Shown here one piece after another: positions 8,641 through 17,659 of a stretch of DNA of 64,000 nt. The DNA comes from Streptomyces niphimycinicus (GTDB lineage Bacteria > Actinomycetota > Actinomycetes > Streptomycetales > Streptomycetaceae), in the NCBI RefSeq assembly GCF_018883605.1, contig NZ_JAHLEM010000012.1, positions 1 to 64,000 of the forward strand, in the 5' to 3' direction. Made by a program: the position numbers and the translations under genes. The notes beneath the pieces were generated by a model. That model was given only the letters and a program-made list of their open reading frames with translations. It had not been told where the DNA came from and ran no database searches. Within the stretch, counting starts at the first letter, position 1; the number at the start of each line of letters is the position of its first letter.

Positions 8641-8848
8641 GGACTGTCTCGCGGTGTACGTGCTCAAGTACCTCGGAAAGGACAACAAGCGCACTCCGCA
8701 GGAGCGGGTCACCAAGTGGATGCGAGCAATGAACGGCCTGTCTGCCGCAGGGCAGGCATGGGTGGAGGACGCCACCCGGACTGCATGGACCTTGGTCAAG
8801 CGCTATCAGCTTGCCACGCTGGCGGGCCTCCCGGAACACGCCCGGTGA
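8639..8848 (+). CDS. 69-residue C-terminal fragment of an unidentified protein
   Basis: An open frame starting at a fortuitous GTG that overlaps the end of the transposase remnant. Its translation looks like real protein (YVLKYLGKDNKRTPQERV, WMRAMNGLSAAGQAWVED), not a high-GC shadow, and stops at 8848. The natural start has probably been removed by the adjacent IS. I do not recognise the family; the basic helical composition would fit a DNA- or replication-related protein but this is weak. Confidence 0.35.
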   Translation: MDCLAVYVLKYLGKDNKRTPQERVTKWMRAMNGLSAAGQAWVEDATRTAWTLVKRYQLATLAGLPEHAR

Positions 8849-8958
8849 CGCCTGGCGCACAGCCTGACGACTGAGCCGCGAGACCTGCTCCGCGGACGCG
8901 GCCCGAGCGGATGGCGTCGTTCACCGGAGAATCCGGTACCGGCGCCTATGTTGGGTCG

Positions 8959-9483
8959 GTGAGCAGTTCTCCGGCCCCGGCGGGGCGACCCGCGCGCAAG
9001 GAGCGGGCCCGCACTCGTCGGACGGACTATGCGGGTGCGGTCTATGGTTCGCTGCTCGCGGCATCGGTGGTGGCCACCGCCGGTGCGGCCGGCGACTTCC
9101 CGCGGCTTCAGCTGATCGTGCTGCTGCTGGTGACGGGCGTGGTCTTCTGGGCAGCGCACGTGTACGCGCACGTAGCCGGTGAACGGATCGTCGGCAGGCC
9201 GATCAGCCGCCGGGAGGTGCGGCGCGTGGCCCGGCGCGAGTGGCCCATCGTGGAGGCCGCGGTGCTGCCTGCGGTGGCGGCGGCGCTCAGTCCGGTGCTC
9301 GGCCTGGGCCTGTCCGGCACGGCCTGGCTGGTGCTCGCCGTCGCGATCGCCCAGCAGGTGGCCTGGGCGACCCTCGGCGCGATCAACGCGGGCGCGTCCC
9401 GCCGGATGGCGGTCGGCGAGGGCGTCGTCAACCTGCTACTCGGTCTGGTCATCGTGGCCGCCAAGGCCGCTCTGGGGCACTGA
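8959..9483 (+). CDS. Small integral membrane protein
   Basis: About 174 residues from GTG 8959. A basic N-terminus (RPARKERARTRRTDY) is followed by four hydrophobic helices at about 26-42, 50-67, 110-131 and 150-170, with a conserved-looking loop GERIVGRPISRREVRRVARRE cut by charged residues. A TATGTT hexamer lies 6 bases before the GTG, so the transcript may be leaderless. Function unknown; such proteins are common single genes in Streptomyces. It lies downstream of IS debris with no obvious partner. Confidence 0.65.
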   Translation: MSSSPAPAGRPARKERARTRRTDYAGAVYGSLLAASVVATAGAAGDFPRLQLIVLLLVTGVVFWAAHVYAHVAGERIVGRPISRREVRRVARREWPIVEAAVLPAVAAALSPVLGLGLSGTAWLVLAVAIAQQVAWATLGAINAGASRRMAVGEGVVNLLLGLVIVAAKAALGH

Positions 9484-9537
9484 CCCCCGCCCGGTCTCAA
9501 CGGCCATTCAATCTCGGCGGCACTTCCTCTACTGCAA

Positions 9538-9930
9538 CTACTCACACCCGGCTATCGGGGCGGCCCCTCCCGCGACAGTGGAGCGGGGGTTGCGGTTCAG
9601 GCGGCGCTGGTCGACCGCGAGCGTGGCGCCGAGGCCGAGGATGCGGTCGACCTTGGGGCGGTTGCGCTGGGTGATGTACTGGCGTACGAAGGGCGAAAGG
9701 CCCTCCGGGTACCGCAGTTGGGCCTCGCTGTGCAGGGTGTCGATGGCGAGTGAGGTTTTGCCGCTGCCGCTGCCGCTGCCCCTGGTAAAGCTGCCGCTGG
9801 TAAAGGCGACGAGCCGGTCTTTGGGGATGCTGACGGACACGTCGCGCAGGTTGTTGGTGCGGGCACCCACGACGTCGATGGTGTCGCGGGTCTTGCCGGC
9901 CCCGGCGGCGTGTGGGGCCGGGAAGCGCAT
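9538..9930 (-). pseudogene. Truncated UvrA-like ATPase with expanded P-loop
   Basis: 130 residues matching only the N-terminus of the short UvrA-like proteins of actinomycetes: IDVVGARTNNLRDVSV, then a Walker A region, then FVRQYITQRNRPKVDRILG and VDQRRLNRNPRSTVA. After that the frame runs into unrelated residues and a TAG. The Walker A is abnormal: where the family has FTGVSGSGKS, this has FTSGSFTRGSGSGSGKT, an expansion of about seven residues encoded by slipped CTGCCGCTG/GGTAAAG repeats. It starts 8 bases after the PNPOx-like gene, as in an operon. It cannot make a working ATPase. Confidence 0.7.
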
Positions 9931-9938
9931 GTCCGGTG

Positions 9939-10472
9939 TCACGCCTCGTCCGCCTTCCCGCCGAGCTTGGCGAGATCGGGGGCGAACACGGCCATCCACT
10001 GCGGATGCAGCCGGTAGAAGACCACGTCGTTGTCCCAGTCGAAGGCGTCGTCGCCGTAGAAGTCCCGGAAGTACGCGAGCAGGTCCGGCCAGTCGGCAGC
10101 CGGTTCGCCGCCGTGGGGGTTGAGGGTCTCCGCGGTGCCGTGTGTGAACACGCCCAGGTCCTCCCCGCGCATGTGCGCGGCGCTGACGGCGGGCCGGGCG
10201 GCGAGGTGCCGGGCCTTGGCGGCGCCGCGCGCGGTGCCGAAGTGCCATTTTCCGTGCAGGAAGTGCCCGTCCACGCCGCTGATCCGCGGCTCGCCCTTCG
10301 CCGTCACGGTGGACAGCGCGAGCGTGCACATGCCGGTGAGCACGCGAGTGAGCTGCTCGGCGGTGAGTGTGCGCTTGCTGCTGATGATCGACCGCAGGTG
10401 CGCCGTGGAGCGGGAGAGCGAGGCGTCAAGGAGGGCTTGGAGCCGGTGGAGGTCGTCGGGTGTTTCGCGCAT
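9939..10472 (-). CDS. Pyridoxamine 5'-phosphate oxidase-like (FMN-binding split barrel) protein
   Basis: 177 residues from ATG 10472. The N-terminal 45 residues are helical; the remainder is a split-barrel of the PNPOx-like type with LALSTVTAKGEPRISGV, HGKWHFGTARGAAKARHL and AVSAAHMRGEDLGVFTHG. These proteins bind flavin (FMN or F420) and reduce small substrates, but the specific reaction is not predictable. The downstream neighbour, a UvrA-like gene, is broken. The long upstream in-frame extension is not supported by a ribosome-binding site or family length. Confidence 0.75.
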   Translation of the reverse strand: MRETPDDLHRLQALLDASLSRSTAHLRSIISSKRTLTAEQLTRVLTGMCTLALSTVTAKGEPRISGVDGHFLHGKWHFGTARGAAKARHLAARPAVSAAHMRGEDLGVFTHGTAETLNPHGGEPAADWPDLLAYFRDFYGDDAFDWDNDVVFYRLHPQWMAVFAPDLAKLGGKADEA

Positions 10473-11033
10473 GAGGGTCCTTGTCTGTCCGTTGTCCCGG
10501 CCCGCGCCACCACGACACCGACCGGCGCCCCCACTGTCTCCACAAAAACCGACATCTTCTGTCGTATTTCTTGCGGTGTCCTCTACACCCTGCCGCCAAG
10601 CGACGACCGGCTGCGTACGCCGCGCCCCTACGCCGCGCCGGTGGGGGCCATTTCTGGACGCGGGCACCGGCCCCGGGACTGGTGAGCTCGCATGTTGAGG
10701 TGTCGCGTATTCGCGGCCGCTGGACGCCCCGCACACGGTGAGTGATCGATTCGGGCAACGTGGCAATAGGGCACTCCCAGGGCGTGAGCGCCGTATCGGG
10801 CTGTACGGCGCGGTCGTGAGACGGTCGGCTGGAGGGTCGGCTGGAGGGTCGGGGTGATAAATAGTGTGCCAACCATCGACCGGTGACTGGTCCGCCGCAG
10901 CGGGCACATGACGCTTCACAGTAGATCGACCGGTGGGGGCGCCGTGTCTCGGATCTCCTGGACCGGGCCGCAAGCTGCTCTGAGGCAGCACGCTGGCGGT
11001 GGTGATGCTGTGGGTGCCGGAATCTGTGTCACC
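10473..11033. other. Non-coding stretch, nothing assignable
   Basis: No supported gene on either strand. It contains a short tandem repeat of GTCGGCTGGAGG near 10821-10850, and at its right edge a GTGCCGGAATCTGTGTC segment (about 11013-11030) resembling the IS ends found elsewhere in the window. Confidence 0.5.
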
Positions 11034-11305
11034 CTATGCGACCTGCGAGTATTCGTGGATGAGGCCGCCGAGTCGATCGTGTCGACTGATGCGAGTGTGG
11101 TCCCTGGCGATGGGCGGCTTGGGGTCGGTGAGTCGGTCTGGTGCCCGTTGTCCGAGGGATCGATGCGGCCGGTGTCTGTTGTAGTGCTCCGTGTACTCGC
11201 CGACGCCAAGGCGCAGGTGGCGCTCTCCGGTGATCAGGACGCGGTCGGTTGCCTCGCGTCGGCATGATCCGGTCCAGCGTTCCGCGATGGCGTTCCGCGC
11301 CTGAC
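11034..11305 (-). pseudogene. Decayed rve-type transposase C-terminus
   Basis: The minus-strand frame reads [38 protein letters not shown] and finally RLGGLIHEYSQVA-stop (stop at 11034). This is the extreme C-terminus of an integrase-core transposase, about 90 residues, with no N-terminal part. It abuts the 3' end of the glycosidase gene at 11332 and marks the left edge of the sugar-uptake cluster. Confidence 0.8.
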
Positions 11306-11331
11306 CAATGGCCAGGGCCGTCTACGGCTGT

Positions 11332-12957
11332 CTAGAGCGGAAGCGGCGGCCACGCACCCCAGGGCTGGGACCACGTGTACGTGCGTTCCGCGTTGTCCGT
11401 CCGCCAGCGGCGCGGGGCCGTGGTCCCGAGCCAGTCCAGCGGTTCGACGCCGCCGGGCGATCCGCCGTCCAGCGCGAGCCGGACGGCCGCGCCGAGGTCG
11501 GCATCGGTCTGCGGGGTACGGGCGGCCGGGGCGACGGAGACGAACAGCGCGGTGCCGGAACGGGCCACCAGGTCCAGGAACTGACGGTTCAGGGGCCACT
11601 CGGTGGCCGGGGTACAGGGCACGCAGTCGGCATCCACCGCGTAGAAGCGGCTGTGCTGGGCCAGCCGGAAGGCGAGGGTGTTGATGCCCATCCGTCGGGT
11701 GCGCTCCCAGTGACGGCCCGAGGTGTCGTCACCGGTTCGCTGCACCTGCACCAGACCCGCCGCCAGATGTCCGACGGTGTTGCAGCCAAGCACCACGGCG
11801 TCCCCGGCCGCCTTGGCGATGGTCCGGTAGAGGCCCACCAGCACCTCGGCGGTGGTGCGGGTGCGGTCGGCGAGCCGCCATCCGGCACCGGCCATTTCGT
11901 GCGGTGTGTCGGGGTGGAAGCGGCCGAAGACGTCGTACGTGCTGAAGTCGTGCTTGATCAGCTCGAAACCCCAGGAGCGGAAGCGGGCGACATCGGCGGC
12001 GACGGTCGCCAGCGTCGCGTCCAGCGACGGGTCCAGGGGGATCCGGCCGGGAGCGCCGGTGTCCGTGCGCATCCCCTCCGTCGGCACCCGGGACAGCAGC
12101 GGCCGGAACCACAGGTCTGGCCGGGCGCCACGGTCGGCGATGCCCGCGGCCAGGCCCGCCATGTCGTCGAACAGCCCGGGCAGGCCGGTGTCCCACGGCC
12201 CTCCCGGGGCGCTTCCCCCGCCCTCCGTCCAGCCGTCGTCGACGACACAGAACGGCCGCACTGGATGGTCCCCGGCGAACTCGGCGATGGTGGCCGCGTC
12301 GCGCAGTACGGCGTCCGGGCCGAAGTCCTGGCCGTAGGCGTAGTACCAGTTGTTGCAGCCGACCACCGGCTGCGCGGGCAGCAGCGGATCGGGGGACATG
12401 GCGGCGCACAGCTCCTGGAGCGCCGCGTACGGGGTGGTGTCCGCAGCCGTCGCCACCCCGACCACCGTGGCGGCGGCGATCTCCCGGTCGCCCGGCAGCG
12501 CGGGCAGGCCGCCGGAGCGTACGTCCAGCCACAGCGTGGTGCCGTCCTCGTCCACCGTCCAGCAGCACAGCGCCCCGGCGCGGGTCCGCACGCCCAGCCC
12601 GGCACTGGTCCCGGTGGCCGGGTCGGTGCCCAGCCAGTACCAGGGCAGCGGGCGTTCCGGCTGGATGCCACGCCACTGCAACTCGCCGTACGAGCGCTCC
12701 CACGCATCGCCGAGCACCAGGGCGGGGCGGTGGCCGCCGGGGTGGTGGCGCCGGCGCAGCGCCACGGTCGACAGGCCCTCCGGACCCGGCGCGGCGAGCG
12801 TCAGCCGCAGGGCGCCGTACGGATCGTGTCGCGCCGTCACCTCGGCGCCGGGCACGGTCCAGCGGCCCGTCCCTGCCGGTGCGGCGGTGCGCGGGTCACC
12901 GGACGGACCGGTGAGCACATGGACGGAGTCGGGCAGCGGAACGTCGATCGTGGCCAT
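11332..12957 (-). CDS. Clan GH-D-like glycoside hydrolase (alpha-galactosidase-related)
   Basis: 541 residues, ATG 12957, no signal peptide, so probably cytoplasmic. An N-terminal beta domain (1-195) precedes a TIM barrel. Hallmarks are CVVDDGW (237-243), the nucleophile region LIKHDFSTYD (Asp337), and QVQRTGDDTSG (about 404-413), where an acid/base aspartate is expected, as in GH36/GH27 enzymes. It is the last gene of the ABC sugar-transport operon, 5 bases after the second permease, and likely cleaves the imported oligosaccharide or glycoside. The exact linkage specificity cannot be read from sequence. Confidence 0.75.
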   Translation of the reverse strand: MATIDVPLPDSVHVLTGPSGDPRTAAPAGTGRWTVPGAEVTARHDPYGALRLTLAAPGPEGLSTVALRRRHHPGGHRPALVLGDAWERSYGELQWRGIQPERPLPWYWLGTDPATGTSAGLGVRTRAGALCCWTVDEDGTTLWLDVRSGGLPALPGDREIAAATVVGVATAADTTPYAALQELCAAMSPDPLLPAQPVVGCNNWYYAYGQDFGPDAVLRDAATIAEFAGDHPVRPFCVVDDGWTEGGGSAPGGPWDTGLPGLFDDMAGLAAGIADRGARPDLWFRPLLSRVPTEGMRTDTGAPGRIPLDPSLDATLATVAADVARFRSWGFELIKHDFSTYDVFGRFHPDTPHEMAGAGWRLADRTRTTAEVLVGLYRTIAKAAGDAVVLGCNTVGHLAAGLVQVQRTGDDTSGRHWERTRRMGINTLAFRLAQHSRFYAVDADCVPCTPATEWPLNRQFLDLVARSGTALFVSVAPAARTPQTDADLGAAVRLALDGGSPGGVEPLDWLGTTAPRRWRTDNAERTYTWSQPWGAWPPLPL

Positions 12958-12962
12958 CGCCC

Positions 12963-13799
12963 TCACCCCTTCACGGCGCCGGAGGTGAGCCCCTGCACGA
13001 TGTGGCGGCTCGCGAAGGCGAAGAGCACCATGGTCGGCAGGATCGTGAACACGGCCGCAGCCGACATCGAGCCCCAGTCGATGTTGAAGCTGGAGATGAA
13101 TCCGTTGAGGGCCGTGGGAACGGTCTTGTTGGCGTCGCTGTTCATCAGGGTCACCGACAGGAACAGCTCGTTCCAGCAGTTGACGAAGTTGAAGATGAAC
13201 GCCGCCACGATCCCCGGACGCATTACCGGGAGCAGTACCCGGAACAGCGCCGAGAACCGGGAGAGGCCGTCGATCATCGCTGCCTCCTCCAGCGCGTCGG
13301 GGATGTTCTCGAAGAAGCCGCGGAGCATCACCGTGCAGAAGGGGATGCACACGGCGATGTAGACGAGGATGAGCCCGAGCCGGTTGTCGACCAGCTTCAG
13401 GTCGGTCATCAGCAGATACAGCGGGCCCAGCGCGATGAAGGCCGGGATCATCTGGGTGACCAGGGCGGCCGTCAGCAGCGCGGACTTGGTGCGGAACTCG
13501 AAGCGCGCCAGCACATACGCCGACAGCATCGAGATGGCGGTGGCGACCGCGCCCGCGACGGTCGCGACGATGAGGCTGTTGGTGAGATAGGTCCCGAAGT
13601 CGGCCTTGTTGAACAGCTCGCGGTAGTTCTCCAGCGAGAAGTGCTCGGGCCAGTAGGCGAGGGGGAAGGAGAAGATGTCGCCCGGCGCCTTCAGCGAGGT
13701 GATGAGGATCCAGTACAGCGGGAAGACGGTGAAGGCCAGCCACAGCACCAGGAAGACGATCCGGACGGCCCGGCCGGCCGCGGTCTCTTTGCCGATCAC
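12963..13799 (-). CDS. Carbohydrate ABC transporter permease (MalG type)
   Basis: 278 residues, six membrane spans. The EAA cytoplasmic loop is clear: EEAAMIDGLSRFSALFRVLLP at about 180-200. The start is a GTG overlapping the TGA of the preceding permease as GTGA (13796-13799). It forms the heteromeric channel with the MalF-type protein. No ATPase is encoded in this cluster, so a shared MsiK-type ATPase elsewhere is expected, as is usual in Streptomyces. Confidence 0.9.
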   Translation of the reverse strand: MIGKETAAGRAVRIVFLVLWLAFTVFPLYWILITSLKAPGDIFSFPLAYWPEHFSLENYRELFNKADFGTYLTNSLIVATVAGAVATAISMLSAYVLARFEFRTKSALLTAALVTQMIPAFIALGPLYLLMTDLKLVDNRLGLILVYIAVCIPFCTVMLRGFFENIPDALEEAAMIDGLSRFSALFRVLLPVMRPGIVAAFIFNFVNCWNELFLSVTLMNSDANKTVPTALNGFISSFNIDWGSMSAAAVFTILPTMVLFAFASRHIVQGLTSGAVKG

Positions 13800-14785
13800 G
13801 ACCTCACCTCTCGCTTCTCGCGCGTGGCCAGCAGGAAGAACACCGTGAACAGCAGCAGCCCCGCGATCACGAGGAGACCGAGCGCCGACGCCTTGCCGTA
13901 GTCGCCCTGCTGAGTGATCTTGATCATCCAGGTGGTCACGATGTGCGTTTCGTTGTTCGGCCCGCCACCGGTCATCCCGAAGATCAGATCGGGGAAGTTG
14001 AAGATCCAGATGACCCGCAGCAGCACCGTGAGCACCAGCGTGACCCGGATATAGGGGATGGTGATCTGGAAGAGCGTGCGCGCCTTCCCGGCCCCGTCCA
14101 GCGCCGCGGCCTCGTACAGTTCGTCGGGGACCGACTGGAGCGCGGCCAGGATCATGATGGCGAAGAAGGTGACGCCGTACCAGGTGTTGGCGATCAGCAC
14201 GGCGATCATCGCCTTGTGCGGATCGGCCAGCCACGCCACCGGCTCGTCGATCAGCCCCGCCTTCTGGAGCAGGTCGTTCACGACGCCGAACTCGCTGTTG
14301 AACATCCAGCGGAACAGGATGCCGATGAGGAACCCGGAGATCGCCCAGGGGAAGAAGATCAGCGCCTGGTAGACGCCGCGGAAGCGGAACCGGCGGCGCA
14401 GCCACAGGGCGAGCGCGAAACCGATCACGAGCTGGGGCACGATCGATCCGATGACCCAGGTGCCCGTATTGCCCAGCACGGTGCCCCAGTTGGGGTCGGA
14501 GAAGACACGGTGGAAGTTGTCCAGGCCCACCCAGGAGGTGTCGGTGAGATCGTTCAGATCCCAGTGGCGGAAGGCCATCTGGCTGCCCGCGATCATGGGG
14601 TAGTACGTGAACACCGCCACGAAGATCGCGGCAGGCGCCATGAAGGCGGCGATGAGCAGGCCCCGGCGGGTCGTGAACTCCCGCTTCCGGCCGCCCCGCG
14701 GCCCGTTCCGGGCCCGTGGGGCGGCTTGCTTCCGGACGGGGCGCGAAGTCTTCGGCCCGGTCGTCGTTGCGGACGTGGCGGGCAT
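13796..14785 (-). CDS. Carbohydrate ABC transporter permease (MalF type)
   Basis: 329 residues. A basic N-terminus of about 40 residues leads to six membrane spans; the EAA loop reads ELYEAAALDGAGKARTLFQI (about 218-237). ATG 14785 is 2 bases after the stop of the binding-protein gene. It partners the MalG-type permease encoded next. Family membership is clear; the substrate is not. Confidence 0.9.
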   Translation of the reverse strand: MPATSATTTGPKTSRPVRKQAAPRARNGPRGGRKREFTTRRGLLIAAFMAPAAIFVAVFTYYPMIAGSQMAFRHWDLNDLTDTSWVGLDNFHRVFSDPNWGTVLGNTGTWVIGSIVPQLVIGFALALWLRRRFRFRGVYQALIFFPWAISGFLIGILFRWMFNSEFGVVNDLLQKAGLIDEPVAWLADPHKAMIAVLIANTWYGVTFFAIMILAALQSVPDELYEAAALDGAGKARTLFQITIPYIRVTLVLTVLLRVIWIFNFPDLIFGMTGGGPNNETHIVTTWMIKITQQGDYGKASALGLLVIAGLLLFTVFFLLATREKREVRS

Positions 14786-14787
14786 CC

Positions 14788-16089
14788 CTACTTCTCCTGC
14801 TCCCACTTCTTGCTCCAGTACGCGTCCCAGCTCGTCAGCAGCTCCTTGGGCGACATCTTGCCGATCACCATCTTCTGCACGTCGGCGTCGGACTTCTGCT
14901 CCCACTCGCTCCACCAGGTCACGCCGCGCGGCTGGCTGACGTTGAGATAGGTGTCGGGGTGCTTGGTCATGGTGACGTAGGACGACCACGGGCCGGTCTT
15001 GTAGAACGGGTCCTCGGTCGCCGACTTGAGGATCGGCACCAGGCTGTTCTTCTTGGTGAAGTCCGTCGACGCCTTGCCCTGGGACAGGAACTCGATCAGC
15101 TTGACGGTCTCGGCCTTGTGCTTGCTGCCCTTCGCGATGCCCCACCCGGCGGTGGCCAGCGGCTGGACGGTCTTCCCGCTGGGTCCGGCCACCAGCGGAG
15201 CGGTGTCCCACTGCTCCTTCGAGATCGACTTGGACTCGGAGACCGTGGCGATGACTTCCGGATCCTGGAGCAGGAAGGCCGTGGAGCCGTTGGAGAACGC
15301 CTCGACCATCTCCGGATAGCCCCAGGACACGGACGACTTGGGCGATGCCTTCTTGAAGAGTGTGAGGTAGGTCTTGAGGGCGTCCAGGGCCTCGGGCGCG
15401 GAGAAGATCGTGCGCCCGTTCTTCAGCTTGTAGCCGTTGGTGAGGTCGACCTTGTCGGCCACGTACGCCTCGATGATGGCGGTGACGTTGCTGTTGGCGT
15501 TGGCCCCGCCGCGGAACGCGTAGCCGTAGCGGCGCTTCGCCGGGTCGTTGATGGCGGACGCCTGCTTCAGCAACTGGTCCCAGGAGGCCGGGGGCTTGCT
15601 GAACCCGGCGTCCTTGATCAGGTCCTTGCGGTAGAAGAGGCTCAGCCCGTAGAAGCCGTAGGGGACGAAGAAGGTACGGCCCTTGGCGTCCTCGGACGCC
15701 TTGACGGCGTTCTCCGTCATGGCGTTCCAGCCCTGCCAGCCCTTGAGGTCCTTCCCCATGTCGTACAGCCAGCCGTTGTTCGACCACGGGCCGACCGTGA
15801 TGTCCCGTACCTCGAGCGCGTCCACGCCGCTGCCGGACTGGAGCATCTGCTGGATCTTCTGATCGGCCTGTTCGGTGGGCGGCGAGATCAGGTTGACCTT
15901 GATCTTGGGGTTCTGCTTCTCGAAGTCGGCTATGAGCCCCTTGAGCAGATCGGTGCGGGCGGGGTTGGTCAGGCTCTCGACCATGTTGAGCGTGACCGTG
16001 CCGTTCGCGTTCGAACTCATGGCGGAACAGCCGGTCAGGACCATCGCCGCGGCGGTGCCGAGGGCGAGGGCTGCCGTCCTTCTCCTCAT
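14788..16089 (-). CDS. Extracellular sugar-binding lipoprotein
   Basis: 433 residues, ATG 16089. The signal peptide MRRRTAALALGTAAAMVLTGC ends in a lipobox (LTGC), so it is anchored to the outer face of the membrane. The mature part is a family 1 solute-binding protein (LKGLIADFEKQNPKIKVNL, WNAMTENAVKASED). As first gene of the transport operon it sets substrate specificity, probably for an oligosaccharide cleaved by the GH-D-like enzyme at 11332-12957. Confidence 0.9.
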   Translation of the reverse strand: MRRRTAALALGTAAAMVLTGCSAMSSNANGTVTLNMVESLTNPARTDLLKGLIADFEKQNPKIKVNLISPPTEQADQKIQQMLQSGSGVDALEVRDITVGPWSNNGWLYDMGKDLKGWQGWNAMTENAVKASEDAKGRTFFVPYGFYGLSLFYRKDLIKDAGFSKPPASWDQLLKQASAINDPAKRRYGYAFRGGANANSNVTAIIEAYVADKVDLTNGYKLKNGRTIFSAPEALDALKTYLTLFKKASPKSSVSWGYPEMVEAFSNGSTAFLLQDPEVIATVSESKSISKEQWDTAPLVAGPSGKTVQPLATAGWGIAKGSKHKAETVKLIEFLSQGKASTDFTKKNSLVPILKSATEDPFYKTGPWSSYVTMTKHPDTYLNVSQPRGVTWWSEWEQKSDADVQKMVIGKMSPKELLTSWDAYWSKKWEQEK

Positions 16090-16174
16090 CGTGCTGACCT
16101 CTTTCTTGGGTGCGGGCCGCGCTCGGAGCGGCTTGGGGAGTCGGGGGTGGGGAGGGGAGTACGGTGTCGCGCCG

Positions 16175-17419
16175 CTATGGCGTGCCGTGCCGCCCGCGAG
16201 CCGCGCGGGCCCACTCGGCCAGGACGGGGACGCAGGTCTCGGCGAAGTACTCGTAGTCGGCGGCGGTGTTGTAGACGTGGGCGGACACCCGCAGATAGCC
16301 GATGCCGCCGAAGCTGGTGAAGGCCGCCTCGACACCCAGCTCCCCGGCGACCCGGTCGCGCAGCGCGTCGGCCTCGACGCGGGTGGCGCCGAGCCCCTCG
16401 GGCAGCCGCACCAGACGCATCCCGGGGACCGGCATGCCGACGTCGACGCTGCTGTCGGCGCCGGTCAGCTCGGTGAACGCGGCACCGATGACCTGCGCGG
16501 CGTAACCGGCCAGGTGGTCCATATAGCGGCGGGCGCGCCTCCAGCCCCAGGTGTGCTCGATGAAGCCGAGCGCCGTCGGTGCCGCCAGATAGCAGGTGGC
16601 ATCCACCGTGCCCTGCTGGTCGAAGCGGTCGGGGTACGGGTCCTCTGCACCCCATGAGTCGATCGGTGGGTAGAGCCGCTCACGCAGCGGACCACGGGCG
16701 ACGAGCGCTGCGGTGCCCCGGGGCGCGCATCCCCACTTGTGCAGGTTTCCGACCCAGAAATCACAGGTCAGCTCCGAGAGCGGGGCGGGGAGCAGACCAG
16801 GTGCGTGCGCACCGTCCACGAGCAGCGGGATCCCGCGCCGCCGAGCCTCCGCGCCGATCCGCTCCACCGGCAGCCGGCGGGCGGTCGCCGAGGTGATCTG
16901 GTCCACCACGATGAGGTCCGTCGCCTCGGACAGTTCGGCGAACACGGCCTCGCACGCCTGCTCCTCATCCGCGTCGAGGGGTACCCGCGCGGTGCGGACC
17001 TCGCCATCCCAGCGGTCGCGCGCCAGCCGCTCGGCGCCCATGGTCACGGCGCCGTAACCGTGGTCGGTGACGACGATCTCCCCGCCGCGGCGGCGGTCGA
17101 GGGCGGCGTACACGGTGCTGATGCCCGCGCTCGCGTTCGGCACCAGGGCCAGGTCGTCGGCGGCCACCGCCAAGAAGTCGGCGATCTCGACCCTGGTGTC
17201 GGCGATCCGCTGAGGCAGCGCCGGGAACCACACCACCGGGGAGCACTCCATCTCCACCCGCAGCCGCTTCTGCCGCTCCTGTGCCACCAGGGGAACCGCG
17301 CCGAAGGAACCGTGGTTCAGGTGTCTCATGGCGGGGTCCAGCGTCCACGCCCGGTCGGCGGGACGGCCGTCGGCCAGCAACAGGGGGCGTGGCGCCGCGA
17401 TGACATCGGTCTCGCTCAC
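16175..17419 (-). CDS. Class V aminotransferase-fold PLP enzyme (isopenicillin N epimerase-like)
   Basis: 414 residues from GTG 17419 (VSETDVIA); the longer ORF to 17536 has no supporting start signal. Fold-type I features: LNHGSFGAVP near the N-terminus, LVDGAHAPG with the cofactor-binding aspartate, and the PLP lysine in VGNLHKWGCAPRG. Relatives include CefD epimerase and cysteine desulfurase-like enzymes. It is encoded upstream of the sugar ABC genes on the same strand and divergent from a FadR-type regulator, suggesting an amino sugar or amino acid conjugate as substrate; this is inference. Confidence 0.78.
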   Translation of the reverse strand: MSETDVIAAPRPLLLADGRPADRAWTLDPAMRHLNHGSFGAVPLVAQERQKRLRVEMECSPVVWFPALPQRIADTRVEIADFLAVAADDLALVPNASAGISTVYAALDRRRGGEIVVTDHGYGAVTMGAERLARDRWDGEVRTARVPLDADEEQACEAVFAELSEATDLIVVDQITSATARRLPVERIGAEARRRGIPLLVDGAHAPGLLPAPLSELTCDFWVGNLHKWGCAPRGTAALVARGPLRERLYPPIDSWGAEDPYPDRFDQQGTVDATCYLAAPTALGFIEHTWGWRRARRYMDHLAGYAAQVIGAAFTELTGADSSVDVGMPVPGMRLVRLPEGLGATRVEADALRDRVAGELGVEAAFTSFGGIGYLRVSAHVYNTAADYEYFAETCVPVLAEWARAARGRHGTP

Positions 17420-17659
17420 ATGTGTCCCGATCTGCCGGGGTCCGGGTGTTCCGAGGGGCGTCAGAAACGAGAGAGATCTGATCGCAACCAGAACACGTAT
17501 GATGACTCGGCATCCTGCATGACGGATCCCAGGCAATCAAGGGGTGTGGCAGCGTGGATCATCAGATGACTTCCGATCGATACCTCTGGCATGTCTGATG
17601 AATCGGTACAGTGCGGCGAAGGGCGTGGGATCGCGCCCCGCCCGTTCGGGAGGAATCGG

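Noticed and set aside
8920-8952. TTCACC/TATGTT as a full -35/-10 promoter for the small membrane protein
   Set aside because: The spacer would be 21 bases, too long; only the -10 is plausible.
17559-17601. TCATCAGA...TCTGATGA inverted repeat as the FadR-type operator
   Set aside because: The half-sites are 27 bases apart and short; FadR/GntR operators are usually compact. Kept only as a remark.
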